A stretch of 64,000 bases of DNA, taken from positions 8,432,001 to 8,496,000 of the forward strand of contig OZ059897.1 in NCBI GenBank assembly GCA_964057225.1. Reading direction: 5' to 3'. This document shows, one piece after another, positions 1 through 25,422 of the stretch (positions are counted from its first letter, which is position 1; each line of letters opens with the position of its first letter). A program made the position numbers and the translations under genes. Origin of the DNA: Auanema rhodensis (taxonomy: Eukaryota > Nematoda > Chromadorea > Rhabditida > Rhabditidae). The notes beneath the pieces are model-generated. The model did not search any database. It worked only from the letters and a program-made list of their open reading frames with translations, and had not been told where the DNA came from.

Positions 1-837
1 TCATTCTTAAACGGACATTACAATGATTAAAAGCTAAAATTGGACATCACAGGAGAGCAATGATATGATTGTAACGTCATAAATTTCGAGAGAGAGAGAC
101 TAGCAAAAAAAAATTATAAACAAAATCGTTTTGATTGACATAAAGCTATGGATATTATGAAAAGAAGCCTTTCCAACCTATCCAGCATTTTGCTGTCCTC
201 TTTTCGTAACACAGTGGGAGAAGATTTCAGACATAATAGGCAGATAATCTGCAATAACTACCTGGAGCAATCTCAATAAAAAACCTCGTTATCACGTCAT
301 AGTAGTATAACTGAAGAAGTTTTTATTATTATGTTTTAGCTAAAATCAACTACTTAGCTACTCTATGTTTATCTTGTAAAATTTAAGTTGCAATATTGAC
401 CCTAGTCAAGCCCAAGTTCATACTTGTTCGCGCTTCTACTAACTATGCCATATTACATTTCTCCAATTCTCTTTTTCTCATTTTGCAAACGGATATAGAA
501 GACGGTAGTGGCTTTCATTGACAAAAGTTTTGACGCAACCATATGGGAATCAAGTGTAGAGATCACTGTTGCGCCAATCTGATTTATGCATGTTTGTCCT
601 CAGAGTTCAAATATGACCATCGTCGTTGTCTTCGTTGTAGTTTTCGTCGACGCTTTCAGTTCAAACGTCATTCCATTCATATTCTTCCCTCTCTTTCTAT
701 CTCTTTGTCGTTCTCTTTTTCTAATTCACACTCGTTGAGTTCGTTTTGTCTCTCTTTCTCTCTCTCATTTCTTGCATTTCTTTCGCACCTTTTTCTCTCA
801 ATTTCTTCTCTCTTACAGAAACCTTAGGAAAAAAAGA

Positions 838-878
838 ACGTCCTCGACAGTCTGAAAACTGTCTACTGTCGTAGACGT
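838..878. repeat. Inverted repeat / hairpin
   Basis: The arms 838-851 and 865-878 match at 12 of 14 positions and would flank a 13-nt loop, so the single strand can fold. It lies just after a CT-rich tract and a splice-acceptor-like site. No function is assigned. Confidence 0.5.
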
Positions 879-2889
879 CCTTGAATTGTTATCTTTGTGG
901 CCGATTGGTTCCCGACAACTATTGGACGGCGATTAACTCGCAGAACGGACAGTCGGATACTTCTGATATGTCTGTCTACCGTCTTCAATACTCAGCATAG
1001 AATCAGCTGTAATTATGAATCAAAACAAGATGGCCCTGATCAAGTCATCTGTAGCCAGCTTGAAGGCCAATAGAGAACTATGTACAAGAGAATAACGAAC
1101 GGAAAAGGAGAAGTAGACAAGTGATGATGATGATTCAGACAATTGACCCTTCACTCAAAACAGGCTGTTCGAAACGATCAGTATATTTTAGAGAACAATA
1201 CAACACGATCTTCAATGAAAATGCGATTTAGGATCTTATATGCCATCTTCAACATCTAAAATATGATCATTTGCCACACAAAAAAACGTTTATCCGAAAT
1301 CTTCGACCAAATACTTCAAGAAAGACCAAGTAAAAAAGTGTAGAATTAAATCAAATAAAAGGAATTAATTTTAGAAATGAATAATAAGTACTCGAAAAAT
1401 TAAGATTATCCATTTTATAAAAATGTAATCATAAATGGTTTTTTCTAATATAAAATTCAAATTAATAAATACTTAAAATTGAGCAAATAGTGAATATTTG
1501 TTGGCTAAGAAAATACAAAATACATAAACTGATGATACAGAAAAAGTTTCAATTTTTATCTCATACCAAGCTCAAGATTATAGCTATTGATATCGGGTGG
1601 ATATAGAACATAGTGCCTACAACTGCTTTTCCTATGCTCTCTTTCTCTATAATCTCTCATGTGGGCTTGTATACCTTCCAGGGCTCTCAATGCATTCTGC
1701 TGTCGTTGCCACAGAAACAGCGACGGAGAAAACGGCTGCATTGTCTGATACCAACTATATCTCATACTTTTTGTTCTGAATTTTCACTCAATCTCCACGA
1801 CATGCAGCGTACTCCAGAGAGTTACGTAGATTTCGCGTGAGCAGCAAAATACCAAAGCCATTTAGTGGCAGTTAAATGCTTTAAGCGGTTGCAAAGTTTC
1901 ACCTCATCTGATGTTATCTTTAGCTAAGTTTCTCTCACGGCCTCTCTCTATTTTTCTGTCTCTTTTCTTTCTAATATTATTATATTCCTTTTCGTTCCTC
2001 ATTCATACATTTAATTTCGTTTGCTGAAGTTCTTATTAAATTTTCCGGATTTTTCTTCAGCTCAGTATGATAACGTTCATTATAATAACAATTTTTTAAA
2101 ATCATCTGATTCGTTTAGAAACATATCGGAATCAGAAACCTCATGAATTAATATAGTTTAAATGTTCATATTACGTATTTGTATGATTATTGCTACTCAT
2201 TCAGCTCGAAATTAGTCTCTCATTGCAAAACTTTCACAGATCAGAATTTAATCACTCATCCAGATATTAAATACATCTCTGAAAAGATGCATTTTCTCAA
2301 TCATTACGATATATCTTTGTTAAAATATGCTTTATTACTCGCAGGCCCCTGATGAGAAAATAATAATTTTGCCGTTAAAAAACCCGGAAGGATGTTCCCT
2401 ATGATCGAAACTTCACCGCCCAACAATTCAGAATTCCTTTTTCTTTTTTTTTCACTTCAAAAGAAAATGCATTATAACATAAGGAATTGTCGTAAAACTT
2501 CTGCAAACCGAAATGACAGTTGATGATGCAGTGAGAAGATAGATAACCAAATTATGAAAGAGAAAAGAAACAAGAAAAAAATCTATTGGACAGAGTATTT
2601 GTATAACAAAAAGACCTAGCGCTTGCATGATTTTCTATGTCGGATGGCATTGCTTTCTTATCATCTTCAACTTCTTTTTTTCGTCCTATTAAACAGGCTA
2701 TATAACGGATCATTTCAATATGTTAAACCATATGAAATGAAAAAACTGAATGTGAAGTACATATACACATACACACACACATATATATACGCACATCAAC
2801 TTTGATATAAATTGGAAAACGATAACGAAGCTATGAGGTGAAAGAGATAGAGTGCTGACTGTAGAGAGTATGACACTATATATGTATAT

Positions 2890-2890
<1 letters not shown>

Positions 2891-2920
<30 letters not shown>
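2891..2920. repeat. GATA tetranucleotide microsatellite
   Basis: Tandem TAGA/GATA units interrupted once. It is a simple repeat in non-coding DNA. Confidence 0.8.
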
Positions 2921-2921
<1 letters not shown>

Positions 2922-4989
2922 CAGTAGTAGATAAAATAAAAATATTAAATTAACAACAATTAAGCATTATCTCTAATTATTATAAAAATCTATGCTATTA
3001 GACCTTCTCATAAATATCATTAACTAACTGATAAGAAACCTCCCAAGGTGGTTGCTACTTTTCTAATCAGTCTCAATGAAGCAGGAACATTTTGAAGATT
3101 ATAATTAAATTTATAAGATATATGTCTTTCTCATACTCATATCATATTCGAAACCGCTACTACTATTACTTTTAGTTTGAACTTGAAGCTAGAAGATACA
3201 TAGTTTGATTTATGTTTATATATAGAAACCAAATATGCTTCACATTCATACTACTTTCTACATCTTATCTCACACCTAGTCCAAAATCAATAAATTATGT
3301 GCATAGATATCCAAATATGGAAATCCAAACAAGTCTATTCGGAATCCTACAATATTTTTCTTTTCGTCTAGTTACATATAGGAAATGAGAATTTAATTTT
3401 TATAATAAGTTCAAACAGAATCGAAAAAAAAGACAATTGTAAATCAATCATCTAATAATATCCAATTTATAATATCTCTATATCTGATAGAAAATTGCAA
3501 TTAGCGGATATTATTAAATTGAAGTAAAAGTATCAGTTCACAGAGGGAAAAAAAAGAAAAAAATGGGGATCTAAGTGGCTATCGAAATATTGAATCGACA
3601 AACAGCTACAAACGTATCCGATGCATTGATCTTTCCTCAAGAATCACAACAGGACAACAGTAATTCCGGTTGAAAACATCAGTAGGACAAACCCAATAGT
3701 TGACTATGACGTTCTGGATCCAAAAAAACAACTTTCATCTTTTTCAATAGATAAAGTAAATATTATGAGATTGTTTCATATACAGTCCCCTCGACTTTCC
3801 AAGTAGATTACCTGGACGTTAGCGAAATTCTTTATGTAACTGAATTTACAGAAATGAGTGAGCAAACAAAAACGAGAGATAACAGACAGATAAACTAGCT
3901 AGTACCCCTACAAGTTATTCCAGTAAACGAGAGAGAGAGAGAGAAAGATAAAAAAAAGAGATAAAGAGTAAAAAGATGAACAAAAAATAAGTAATTTGTT
4001 TGAACGGTTGAGAAAAAAGAAAAAAGATATCAGCACGGTGGCAGATGATATCTAGTAATAGGTTGTCCAAACACAACGTAATGACACTTAGGGAGCCGAC
4101 TCCTGCATTTTTGGCACGACATTAAATGTGTGAATTGTCGTGATAAGATGAATAACATCAGATAGGAAGCAAGTAAAGTAGTGGGCAATTTGAAAATTCA
4201 TTAGATGTTATCCCTACATATACGTTTTCTAAAATATAGTTGACATTTTATTTGATTATTCCCTCACAGTTTAAATATATGTATATAATATAAAAGGTAT
4301 ACATGACATTTCAAGACATTTCATCATCTGTCTAGATTTTCTAGAAGATAGGTCATAAACGAAATCCATACCAATACACATGCTGAGTTTATGTCTGTCT
4401 CTCTATGTGGCACTCATCACCCTCTTTCTCTTTTACAACTTGTTTTGAAATATAAAGACATAATGGGTGGTCTGTCTATAGGACTTACGCCGTCAAAAAA
4501 AATGTCGTAAAATTAGAATATGAAAGACAATAGGTTGTAAAAAAAATCTCAGAGCCTTAATTTGAATAAATATGTTCCACGTCTAGTCGACGTGACGTCT
4601 ATTGACAAATATTTTACGTAACATCTAGTAATATGCTAATTATATAATAAATCTTTTGAAGCAAAAACTAATATGAGATTCTCTCATGCGCAGTAGCTGG
4701 TAACACCTTTTTCCTTTTCCAAATAAATACTTGGTCGACTGAGTGACTCATGATTAAGATAATTGATTACTATAAGAAAAAATATATATAGCAATACAGT
4801 ATTAAAATAATGATCAAATGGTATGGAAGAAAATTGGATGATGAGCCTAAAAAAACGTTCACAAGCTACCAAAAGCAATCAATACTGATTGACAGAGCAT
4901 TAAATAAGATGACGTGCAATAGGTACCTGTAGGCAAGGAATATAAAACTGTTGGACGTTATGATTTTGCACCGATAGCGATACTTTTCA

Positions 4990-5005
4990 CCCCCCCCCCC
5001 CCCCC
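4990..5005. repeat. Homopolymer run of 16 C
   Basis: Sixteen consecutive C on the plus strand, therefore G on the minus strand. Such runs can form G-quadruplexes. The exact length should be treated with care because homopolymers are error-prone in assemblies. Confidence 0.85.
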
Positions 5006-7394
5006 TCTTACCAACACCTCCTACGTGAAGCATGTGCATTTATACAAAGATGAAACATACAAAGCTGAATCCAAATTTTCCTGCTGTTATGATTGTATTG
5101 TGTAAAAAAATCAGAAAAGAAAAAGACAACGGATCGACAGAGCAAAATAAAAGAATCTGATAATATGACTCACATATTTCACACATTAGATCGTATTGTC
5201 ATAAATCCTTCCTAACATTTGTAATCGCTCATAACTCTATTTGATTTCCTGGTCCTTAAAACATCATCATCTCCATTCAAGGCAAAATGCAGAATATAAA
5301 TATATATAGATATATATATAGATATCTAAACAAAGAATCTTGAATTGTGTACGATATATCTTAAATAGGCAGTAATTATGTTTTGAAGCTCATAACTATG
5401 AAAAGAGCATTTACCTACCTTTATCATATATACGTGATTGATGCTTGACGTAATTTTTTTCCCCAGTGTTTCATTTAAGGCGGTTGCTCTTTTGATTGCG
5501 TTAAAATCATCTATTGATGGAACAGTATATCAGTTTTTAAATTTGAAAAGAATAACTGTTTAAACAATGAATCTATTTCATGTACTTGATTGGTTTCGTT
5601 TATAAACATTATTCACGGATCACTAATCCCCATACGGACAATATAGACATGGCCATTGCAGTTGCCTTTATTTCTCGACATCAAATAGTCTAGTCCTTTC
5701 TCTTTCAGTCTTCTTTTCCTATCTTCTTACCTCTGATTCGTTCTCTTCTTTTATCTTGAGACACGCGTATCTAGACATATATTGCATATTATAACATCTG
5801 GATATTTTTCTCGGCGAAATCGAAGAGGAATCAGTTAAAACGAGCTCGCCGTAAACTTTAGATGTTATCTCTTTCATTGGTTAGGTATATGTTCACACAT
5901 TTCATTTGGCTTTGTAGACTGCCATATTTCTAAATTTTCTATGGAATAAAAGTAAAACAATAACATTGAAACGTTTTATTGAGGAAAAGCAACAACAAAT
6001 GACGTTTGCCGAGGAAGTCTTGCAGAAAGACAGAAATGATGTAAATGATAGTAGATTGCAAAACCAAAGTAGTCCCATAATAAAGTGGCGGGGGTCAACA
6101 GATAAATAACAACAAAACTGTTAATCACCCTTAAAAAGATCGCAACACAACCCAATTGCAGAATATGCAAATGATAAAGGAAGTAAATACATCGGGATCA
6201 CACGGATAGAAGTACAATCTCTCAAGGCAAGACGATTTTTTATTCAAAATGTCAAGACAAGACATTTTTTGAAAAAAATCGGTCCAACCAAGGCGAACAT
6301 CAAGCAACTATGAGTGGATATACCTATCAAGTCGAAATCTGGAGATTTGTCAGTACAATACGTACACGAAACAGAATAAGAATTTTAGATACAAAACAAG
6401 TTATGATTCAATATGAAGAAAGTAGTGACAAGTTCAAGTAAAAAAAGCCCAAGTCAAAACTAACACAAGATGAACAATCGCAAAACCGAAAGTAACAGAA
6501 GATCAATTTTCAAATCACCAACAAAACCTATATTAATATACAACTGCTGGTATATGGTTTGAAAACTGATCCGATCAACAACAGTAAATTAATTGTTCAA
6601 CGGAAATATAATTTTAAGAGATTTTTAACTACTGGTCAACCGGAAATATGAACAAAGTAACCAATAATTCGATTGATTTATATATATATATAAATATATA
6701 TATAGATAGAAGTGTGTTTGAGTCTAATACGGAAAGATGGAGAATCAATTTCACTAAGGCTTTGCAAAATAGAATCCAGGATATTCTAGGCTAGAAGTGT
6801 TGTCAACCAGTAAAACATACAATTAAGAAACTCTGAAACTCTCAACAGAAGCCGGGAAAAGTTTGCGCAAAATACTAGACGGCTTCTGCTGTGTCTGCTC
6901 ACTAACAACGTAACAACGGGTATAACAAGTAACAATTTGTTTGTGGTTTTTGTGTTTGTGTGAAAAATGAATGAGGTGATGAAGGATAAGTGTGAATGAC
7001 GAGAGGTTTGAAGCATGTGAGCAACAACGAATCAGAGCAACGTGAACACAAAAAAATATGAAAGGAATACACAAAAATGTCTGGCCCAATTAAAAGAATA
7101 TTCAACTTCAAAAATATTTTTAAAACTTTAACAGATGGGCTAGAAATTTTTGGCACACCCAATAGAATATAGAATAACATGTAACAAGACATGACCCTTC
7201 CACTTACGTCCAACACCGAATAAGCCAACAAAAATAGAATAATATTCGGAAATTTGAGTAATATGATGTGTCATGTTAAAAGAAAAAGCACAGGTGGGCT
7301 TAAACCGGAGAAAAAAAATCAAAAAAAAAAAAAGAAACAAAAAAGTAACTCGAAGCCCACCTATGCTTCAAAACAGAAATAAAATCCGTAATAA

Positions 7395-10300
7395 TTAGTT
7401 GCGCGTTTTGAGAAGTTCAAGCAAAGGATTCCATAACGAGCGATTCGAGCATAGAGACAAAACTGCCTTTTGCATCGAAGTGCGAGCGGAAGCAACACTG
7501 AAGTCTGCATACTCGTCCGAGAAGTCGAAATTATCCAGCTAGAATAAACCAGTTATAAGAAAGGTTAAAATTACTTTGCTTACTTTCTTGGGAGGAGCAA
7601 GAAGGAATCTCCGAGCGAATTCCAAAATATATACCCCACAATCGAAGTTATTCGTTTGCTGAGCTAAATTTTTAGGAATTATGCAAGGAAGTGATGATGG
7701 AAGAATTTCCCCTCTCCATCGGAGCCAAGCGTACTGAAATACAAAATAAAACTAAACAGCACTAATTGAATAGTACCTTCATAAATTCATCAATAATTTC
7801 GGATATATGTTGGAGATTATTATGGTCAACCGTAAGTTGAGAGTCGAAGCAAACAATTTTACAACGATCAGTGAAAGGATGGCAAATTATAGCAAGTGAC
7901 CTACACACAGAAAAGATTAATTTAAAAATGAGTAGCGTATTACTGACCAGTGCTCCCATTCGTTTATTGGAACAACGATGTAATCAACATCCAGAAGGTC
8001 GAATCCTTCGACGAACTCGAGGACATCTCCAAACCTTGCATCCATCTATATTAAAATTAAAATTAAATTGAATAGCCTTTTAAAAATCACCAGTTGTCGC
8101 TCAGTAAGATTCAATCCTTCAGTTCTAGGATCATACGACTGTAGGATAGAAAGGTTGTGCCAGAAAACAGCTGGAAGAACAGTAACCCGCAACATTCTGA
8201 ACAACAAGGATTTAATCAAGTTTGTATTGCCAGCAAAGCTTACGGGTCATCCGGTAAAATATGTTCTACGATATGGTTAAGATAAAAATCAACTATCGTA
8301 TCATTCAACAAGTCCTGAAATCGAAAGGATTAGCATAAAATTGAAATTATATCATTATCTTCATATCTTCACCCTCACCCCAAATATCTATTATTAATTT
8401 ATTTTCGATAACAATGAAAGATATAAGAGACAACCAAGCGTGATAAAACCTTCTGCCTAACCTCTAACCCATAAATCTTCTATGATTCTGCGGAAGAAGA
8501 TAAGACATATTTTCTCTTCAGTATATAATCCTAATATCGTGACCAAACCATTACAACATATGTAGATATTGTGGATCAGAGATCAAAGCACGTTACAAAA
8601 GTTAGCCGTTCCCAGTTAATCATTAATTGAAAGTACGCCAATTACACTGAGAGGAAACTACCTAGTGGTATCAAAATCCAATCTTCTTCACACTTCTTCT
8701 TGCGCAATCAATTATTTATCAGCCAAGTACATCGTTACGCTCAAATGACAAGGCAAGGTAGTCATTGTCCTTCCTACTGTTGCCATTTCTTGTTGCAGCT
8801 TTCGTATATGGAAAGCGCATCAATAGAAGATTTCGGTTTCACTTTCTTATACCACACACGCTCCCTTTGCTTTAGCGAGGGACTAGTTTGGGCAGACAGC
8901 TGGTTGACTCAGACAACCTATGGCCCCAACGATGCTGCAAGCGCGCGAAACAAAGCTTTCCCGCCAACAAGCAATGGGGTGAAGAGAATGGCTGGATGAG
9001 AGAATCAGGCGAAACATGATGTGGTGTTGATGATGATGAGAGGATGACGACGGCGAAAAGAAACGCAACATATGCGGCAAAATGATGCGCTTTTCTTTTT
9101 TCCGATTCTGTCACATTTCTATAGCTCGTACACGTTTATAAGAACAATTGCTCTATATAAATTAGAAATTGACACTGAAAGAATAGGTGCTGCTGCAGCT
9201 GCACACTCTTTTAAAGAAAATTCAGAGAAACCATCGTTTCATCCGTCACGATGAGAATTTAGTGTAACATCTTCCCTTTACCATCATTATTGCTAGTCAT
9301 CAATGTTTCTGTCACTAAGTCTGGAACTGAGCTGAAATGCTACAATTTAACAGCCGTTGGTGAGTCTATATAGATGAGCAAAAGGCCGTAGAAACTAGCA
9401 GTAGGTAAAGTAGTTCAAAAGTCGATCTGAACTGTCGTTTAAGAGAATCAGTGGGGTATCACCCTTCGTTTCATTTTATCTGAGCTATTACACAAAAGTA
9501 CGAAATTTGAACGCAGAACTCCTGGTTTCTAGCCTTTATTTTATACATATCGGACAAAAACGAGCATTTCGCCTTTGTTTCTGCCCTCTAGGCTAACAGT
9601 TCTAAAACATCCATTACCTAAGGAATTAGTAACACGACAACTGCGACAAGCGTTCTTAGGACAAACCTAAAAGTACAACCCCAACCACTAGCGTCTCCAG
9701 CACATCGACCCTTGGCCTGCTGCGAATGCCTCTATCGAATTCCGTCTTCCTCATCGCTCTCAGAAAGAATGAGAGTTAGTCCTTCCTTGCCAGCTAGCAG
9801 CAGACAGCCCTCCTCTCTTTCTCTTGCCTCCTGCATTGGGGGCACCAGGCCACAACCCCTTCTCTTTTCCCCATCTCTGACAGCTAGATAGACACTACCG
9901 AAAGTGCAACTCTTCCACCACCCCGAATTCTCCTCTATTTTAACTATCTTTTCGAAAGCACATCGCAACACACAAAAGTCTGCCCCTCAAACCAATACCG
10001 CGACCAACCAGCCACACAAGTGTTCAAACAAATTGTATGAGCTAAGCTAAGGACAATTTAGTGGCGCTCTGTGACGATATAGGCGTTGGTAGTTGCGAAT
10101 ACATAGTGATCAATTCGGTATATTAGTCTTTTAGGCTTTGAACCAGCTATCTACGCACAATGGGAGAGCGAACACTATAACCTTTCGAGCTTAATGAGAT
10201 AGAGTACAGAGATCGAAAAGATGTAAATATCCACTTTATACCAGTACTTCGCACAGAAGAGCTAGACAAATAGGGCCAGAAACATTTTAGACTTTTGACC

Positions 10301-11084
10301 GCACCTTTCCTGTGTGAAAGAGGTCGGTTACTCACAAAGTTGCTCAAACACATATCCATGACAACGGGCAGTTGTATTCCCCCGACCACAACTTATGTTT
10401 CACATGCTTCCATTTTCACTATTCAACATCTCTTCTCTTACCTGATCCTGCAAACAGCAGAAATCTGATAGACGAATTGTGATTGACTGGTATGGAAAAC
10501 GAATCCTCAACATCTCTGTTGATGCTGCCAACTCCAATGCTTCGCTCTGCAAAGTCCAAAACATTGTATCAATCAATTATAGGAAATAGGCAAATTCAGC
10601 AGGAAAGTGATAAAGATAGCGGACAAGGGGCACGTTATCTAGATAAAGTGCTCAGTGCTGCATAAAAATCATTTCGTGATAAGATGTTGCGATCTAACTA
10701 GTTCAATATGAGATTAAAAGTACGGACCTTGTTGCAATAATCATTAGATTCTTCCATAGGCTCATCTGTGATGCTGAATTCACTCTCAGATTGTTCAGAA
10801 TCGGCATCACAAAAGCTAGCTGTAGAAGGTTGACCCGTTGACTCGTAGTCATCTGAAATACAATAAGATAACAAGTTATAACGATCTAAATATTGAATAA
10901 ACAAAGAATTGATTGTGCAATACTTCATAACAGAAAAATACCTACCATATCCCATACTTTCATCATCGAAACGATACTCAAAACAACCCGCTGCTGCGCA
11001 AGAACCACTAGCATATGAAGGCCCACTTTCATAACTTCCATAATATCCAAAATTAGAAGAATTTGGTTGTGTAGAAACTTCCAT
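7395..11084 (-). CDS. ulp-4: SUMO-specific cysteine protease, ULP-4 / SENP6-7-like
   Basis: C48-family protease expected to remove SUMO from targets. Nine exons: 11084-10946, 10852-10728, 10546-10442, 8314-8244, 8196-8091, 8045-7948, 7900-7777, 7733-7584, 7538-7395; 353 aa. The N-terminal 88 residues are S/Y/G-rich and acidic. The catalytic domain runs from about residue 100 to the end: the LLND-TIVDFYL entry motif at 124-134, catalytic H214 in EHWSLAII, D234 in CFDS, Q282 and C288 in QQTNNFDCGV. The entry motif and the segment before the histidine resemble SENP6/7 more than SENP1/2. Intron 3 is 2.1 kb. It neighbours ire-1 and unc-105, as ulp-4 does in C. elegans (recalled). The first donor (GTAGGT) is preferred because the next GT creates a stop. 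The N-terminus is less certain than the catalytic domain. Confidence 0.88.
8315..10441 (-). other. Long intron 3 of ulp-4
   Basis: 2127 bp between the exon ending QDQ and the exon beginning DLLND. Frames on both strands (8700-8999, 8872-9114, 9732-9971, 10147-10389) show no recognisable protein, and I could not place splice sites that would insert them in phase. GC content appears higher around 8850-9080 and 9590-9960 than in the rest of the window. Confidence 0.6.
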
Positions 11085-13529
11085 ATTGATAAAATAATTG
11101 CTACGTATGATACATACAAATAAAAATCTGTAATATGAGCGAATTAATACAAAGTATGCGAGACGAAAACGAATCAGCTGGTTGGAACAACAGTAACACA
11201 AAGAGTGAGCAAAGATGTTAAAAAAAGGCCACCGGCTGACAATGTGCGGGAAACATCGTTGTAAGGTCTCAATCAATAGACAAAGTGATCATAAGAGAAT
11301 GACTCTTCCCTTCAGCTCTTCTCATATTCAAATATACGGAAGGTCATTATCAACGAAAGTAGTTAATAGATGAATGCAACATATCAATATGCGGCAGAGT
11401 GGAGACAGTGATAACGTAAAGATGTACAATTGCTCCAAAACTGCTTGATTGATATGTGCTTTAGAACTAACGAAAGATAAGTAATGGTGGGATAAATTGG
11501 TTTTCACTGTTGATAGTAGTGAAGATATGACAATCATTAAAAAGTAATATTTTCTAAGGTGTAAAACAAATTTTAAACAGATCAAGACAACCTGATGAAT
11601 ACATGTTAGATCATATCTAAAACTTCAAAGTAATTGGAAGGATGTGAAAGCTATTGAATTCACCATTGGTCAAGGTCGAGTCGCTTGAACAATGAAGACC
11701 AATATAAGATAAGAGCAGCATTGATAGCTGGAACCAAAGTCGATATATTATAGGTTAGACGGATTGGTTCCCGGGGCTATCCCCTTACTGTTTTGCCGTT
11801 GGAATGGATGGTGCTACAGATAAAAGTGCCTGCGCGCAAAAGTGCTATTAAAATTGTTTACAGCGCAAGAACGTATATACAGTAAAATATTTCAAAAGAC
11901 AAAGAATAAGCTATTACAGACATACATTTAACTGTCTTGGTACACTTGCACTTGATTAGGATGTCGGAATATAGCTAACAAAGAGATAAGCATTCAGTTG
12001 CGAATATAACGATTCAAATGAGAATTGATAACCCGCGCTGCAACATCTTTGGCGAAAACTGGCAACTTGCAATATGCCGTGAAAAAATAAGAGTCTTTGC
12101 ATAAAAAACACACGTATGTGGAAAAAAAGAAATTAGAAAGTTGAGCGAATTCAAAAGTTTGAAAAATCGATAGGAAATGGCCTGTCCTTCGCGTAGCCGA
12201 TGGATTTTTTTGTTGAGTCTCTGCCAAAGAGGGGGCGGGGCATCGTGTAAACAGCATACACCGTGCAGCGGAATTTTGTCGGGTTGTGAGAAGAACAGAT
12301 TAATAAAAAACAAATATTTATTTTCGCAAAAGTTATTGTAGAAGATACTTAAATAAAAAAAACAAGTAATGTGCGAAGATATATGTGGCGAATCAAAGAG
12401 CATCAGCTGGGCCTTGTTTTTCAAAAAAATAGAACGAGTTAATATGCTATCGGCGTCGGAGCTGTAGTGGCAAACGCGATGAAAATCATTGTTTGTAATG
12501 TTGATGCCTGCGATATCGCAATAGGACGAGTGAACTAAAGGTTCGATCAGCAAAAATAATGATTTCAAATGGGTTTTTTGATTTGGAGACAACCGGTGGG
12601 TTTGAAAAAGAGTATCACTCAAATAATGGTGACAGAGCTTGAAAATGAGCCTTTGAATGACAATTTAATATAACTTTTCAGTTATTAGGGAAATGAACAT
12701 TATTCGATTAGTATATAGCTGGTCGACCTTCCGATATGATAGGTGAAGATGAAAGTGATAAACGAGAAAGGGGCACGTTTGGCTAGAACACGTCACGTTA
12801 AGGTTAATTCATCGTGTAGTATACCAAATTTAGCACGAGCTTATCAAATAAATTACTTTTAAAACTTCATAAACTCTTGCTTTGCTTTGTGAACTAATTG
12901 TATGTTGTATACACTTAACATCTATGATATAGTTAATAGAACTAAGGCTAAAATGTATTTATTATGCTAATTATTGAGAACAGAATGGAAATATAGTATG
13001 ACCTTCCTTGTATTCATACACTTGAAGGTTTTACCGTCAAAAAAAGCGGTTTTGTATAAATTAGTTTGTGTTCGGTTCAAATCTCAGGAATAAGTATATA
13101 TTCTCTGAATCATATGATTTTATGTGTATTTGCAAAGATAGTAAAGGCACTAAGCGCTTGCTGTATCGTTATGTATACGCAATTCACATTAGTGCCACGC
13201 GCACAGTCTGTTTTGGAATTGCACTTTTTTAAAAAAGCGTTCAATAACAAAACTATTTTTTTTTAATTTTTTAATTTTAAAATCTCGTTATAAATATTAA
13301 AGTAAACAGCTTTTAATAGCACTTATTCGGTAATTATTAATGCAACGTAGCGGTCCGTCGACGGTTGTGTGTATTTTGCACACAAGTTTTTTGAATTTAT
13401 TTTCGTTATTTCTTACTTTTACATATTATTTTCTGTGCTTTACAGATTTGTTTCCGGGCAATTTTTGCTAGAGATGCATTGATGGGAGTTTAATTAATTT
13501 TTGTACAACGCTACATAGTCAAACTTACC
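11085..13529. other. Divergent intergenic region ulp-4 / ire-1
   Basis: Shared upstream region of two diverging genes, so it should hold both promoters. It contains a GC-box-like GGGGCGGGGC at about 12233-12242. Close to ire-1 there is an acceptor-like CTTTACAG ending near 13445 that could receive a spliced leader, 84 nt before the ATG. A 202-codon open frame on the minus strand (12622-12014) is discussed as a finding; it has no recognised homology. Confidence 0.5.
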
Positions 13530-24831
<11,302 letters not shown>

Positions 24832-25422
24832 GCTGTTAGTTTTACCTGCTGTTTTTGGTTGTTAAGTTTTGGGGTTGTGTTGCTTTTGCTCTAGTTTATT
24901 ATTTCTTCACCAAATTGGCTCTTATTCATGATGTTACGGTTTAACTTTGGTGTTTTCGTCTGTGTTATACTATTTGTATCAGTTTTTTTGGGATTGTTTT
25001 AGGTTTTGATTTTGTACATAATATCATATCGGATCATGGTTATTCTTAAATCCATGAACTTACCTCTTCCAATCTACTTTGCTCTTCTCCTAAATTAGTC
25101 TATCAGGAAGTAGGTTCCGTTTATCGCTATGATTGAACTAAGATGCCTTGATTTTCTTTCTTCGTTGCTGGTAAACGTCGTTCTTAATATTAATGAGTTA
25201 TCTCCTTAGTTTTACATTGTATCTCTTATTGTATCTATTTTTATAGCCAATGTGTTTTGCAACTTAGAAATAGCCTTAGAATCGTCAAAAATCAAAATTG
25301 TTGGTGATATACTAGTTGCTAATTGATTTGTGATTTGAGGGCATGGTCAGAATATACATGCTGATCTCATGCTAGACTTGTGATTCCCAAAACCGCTGAC
25401 CCTTCTGTCTTAATTAGAGGAC

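Larger units (their letters stand above)
1..7394. other. Non-coding stretch 3' of ulp-4
   Basis: I see no exon chain with homology or closing reading phases here on either strand. The short open frames are T-rich and overlap in several frames (for example 6786-7340 minus), which is typical of stop-poor pyrimidine DNA and not of genes. It holds a CT-rich tract (about 690-820), a hairpin at 838-878, a GATA microsatellite near 2891-2920, AC/AT repeats near 2765-2790, GA repeats near 3929-3945, a run of 16 C at 4990-5005 and TA-rich repeats near 5298-5325 and 6680-6710. It may be intergenic or a long intron of a gene to the left. Confidence 0.5.

Noticed and set aside
543-827. 94-codon open frame in the CT-rich tract
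   Set aside because: It is serine/phenylalanine/leucine repeat produced by a CT-rich strand, with no homology or splice partner.
6786-7340. Several overlapping minus-strand frames of 66-109 codons
   Set aside because: They overlap in all three frames on a T-rich strand, which is expected of stop-poor sequence, and no protein family fits.
8700-9114. Frames on both strands inside ulp-4 intron 3
   Set aside because: No homology, and no splice sites would insert them in phase between the QDQ and DLLND exons.
10698-11276. 192-codon continuous frame read as a single-exon gene
   Set aside because: It is two ulp-4 exons plus a read-through intron; splicing at 10945/10853 and 10727 gives the better model joined to the SUMO protease domain.
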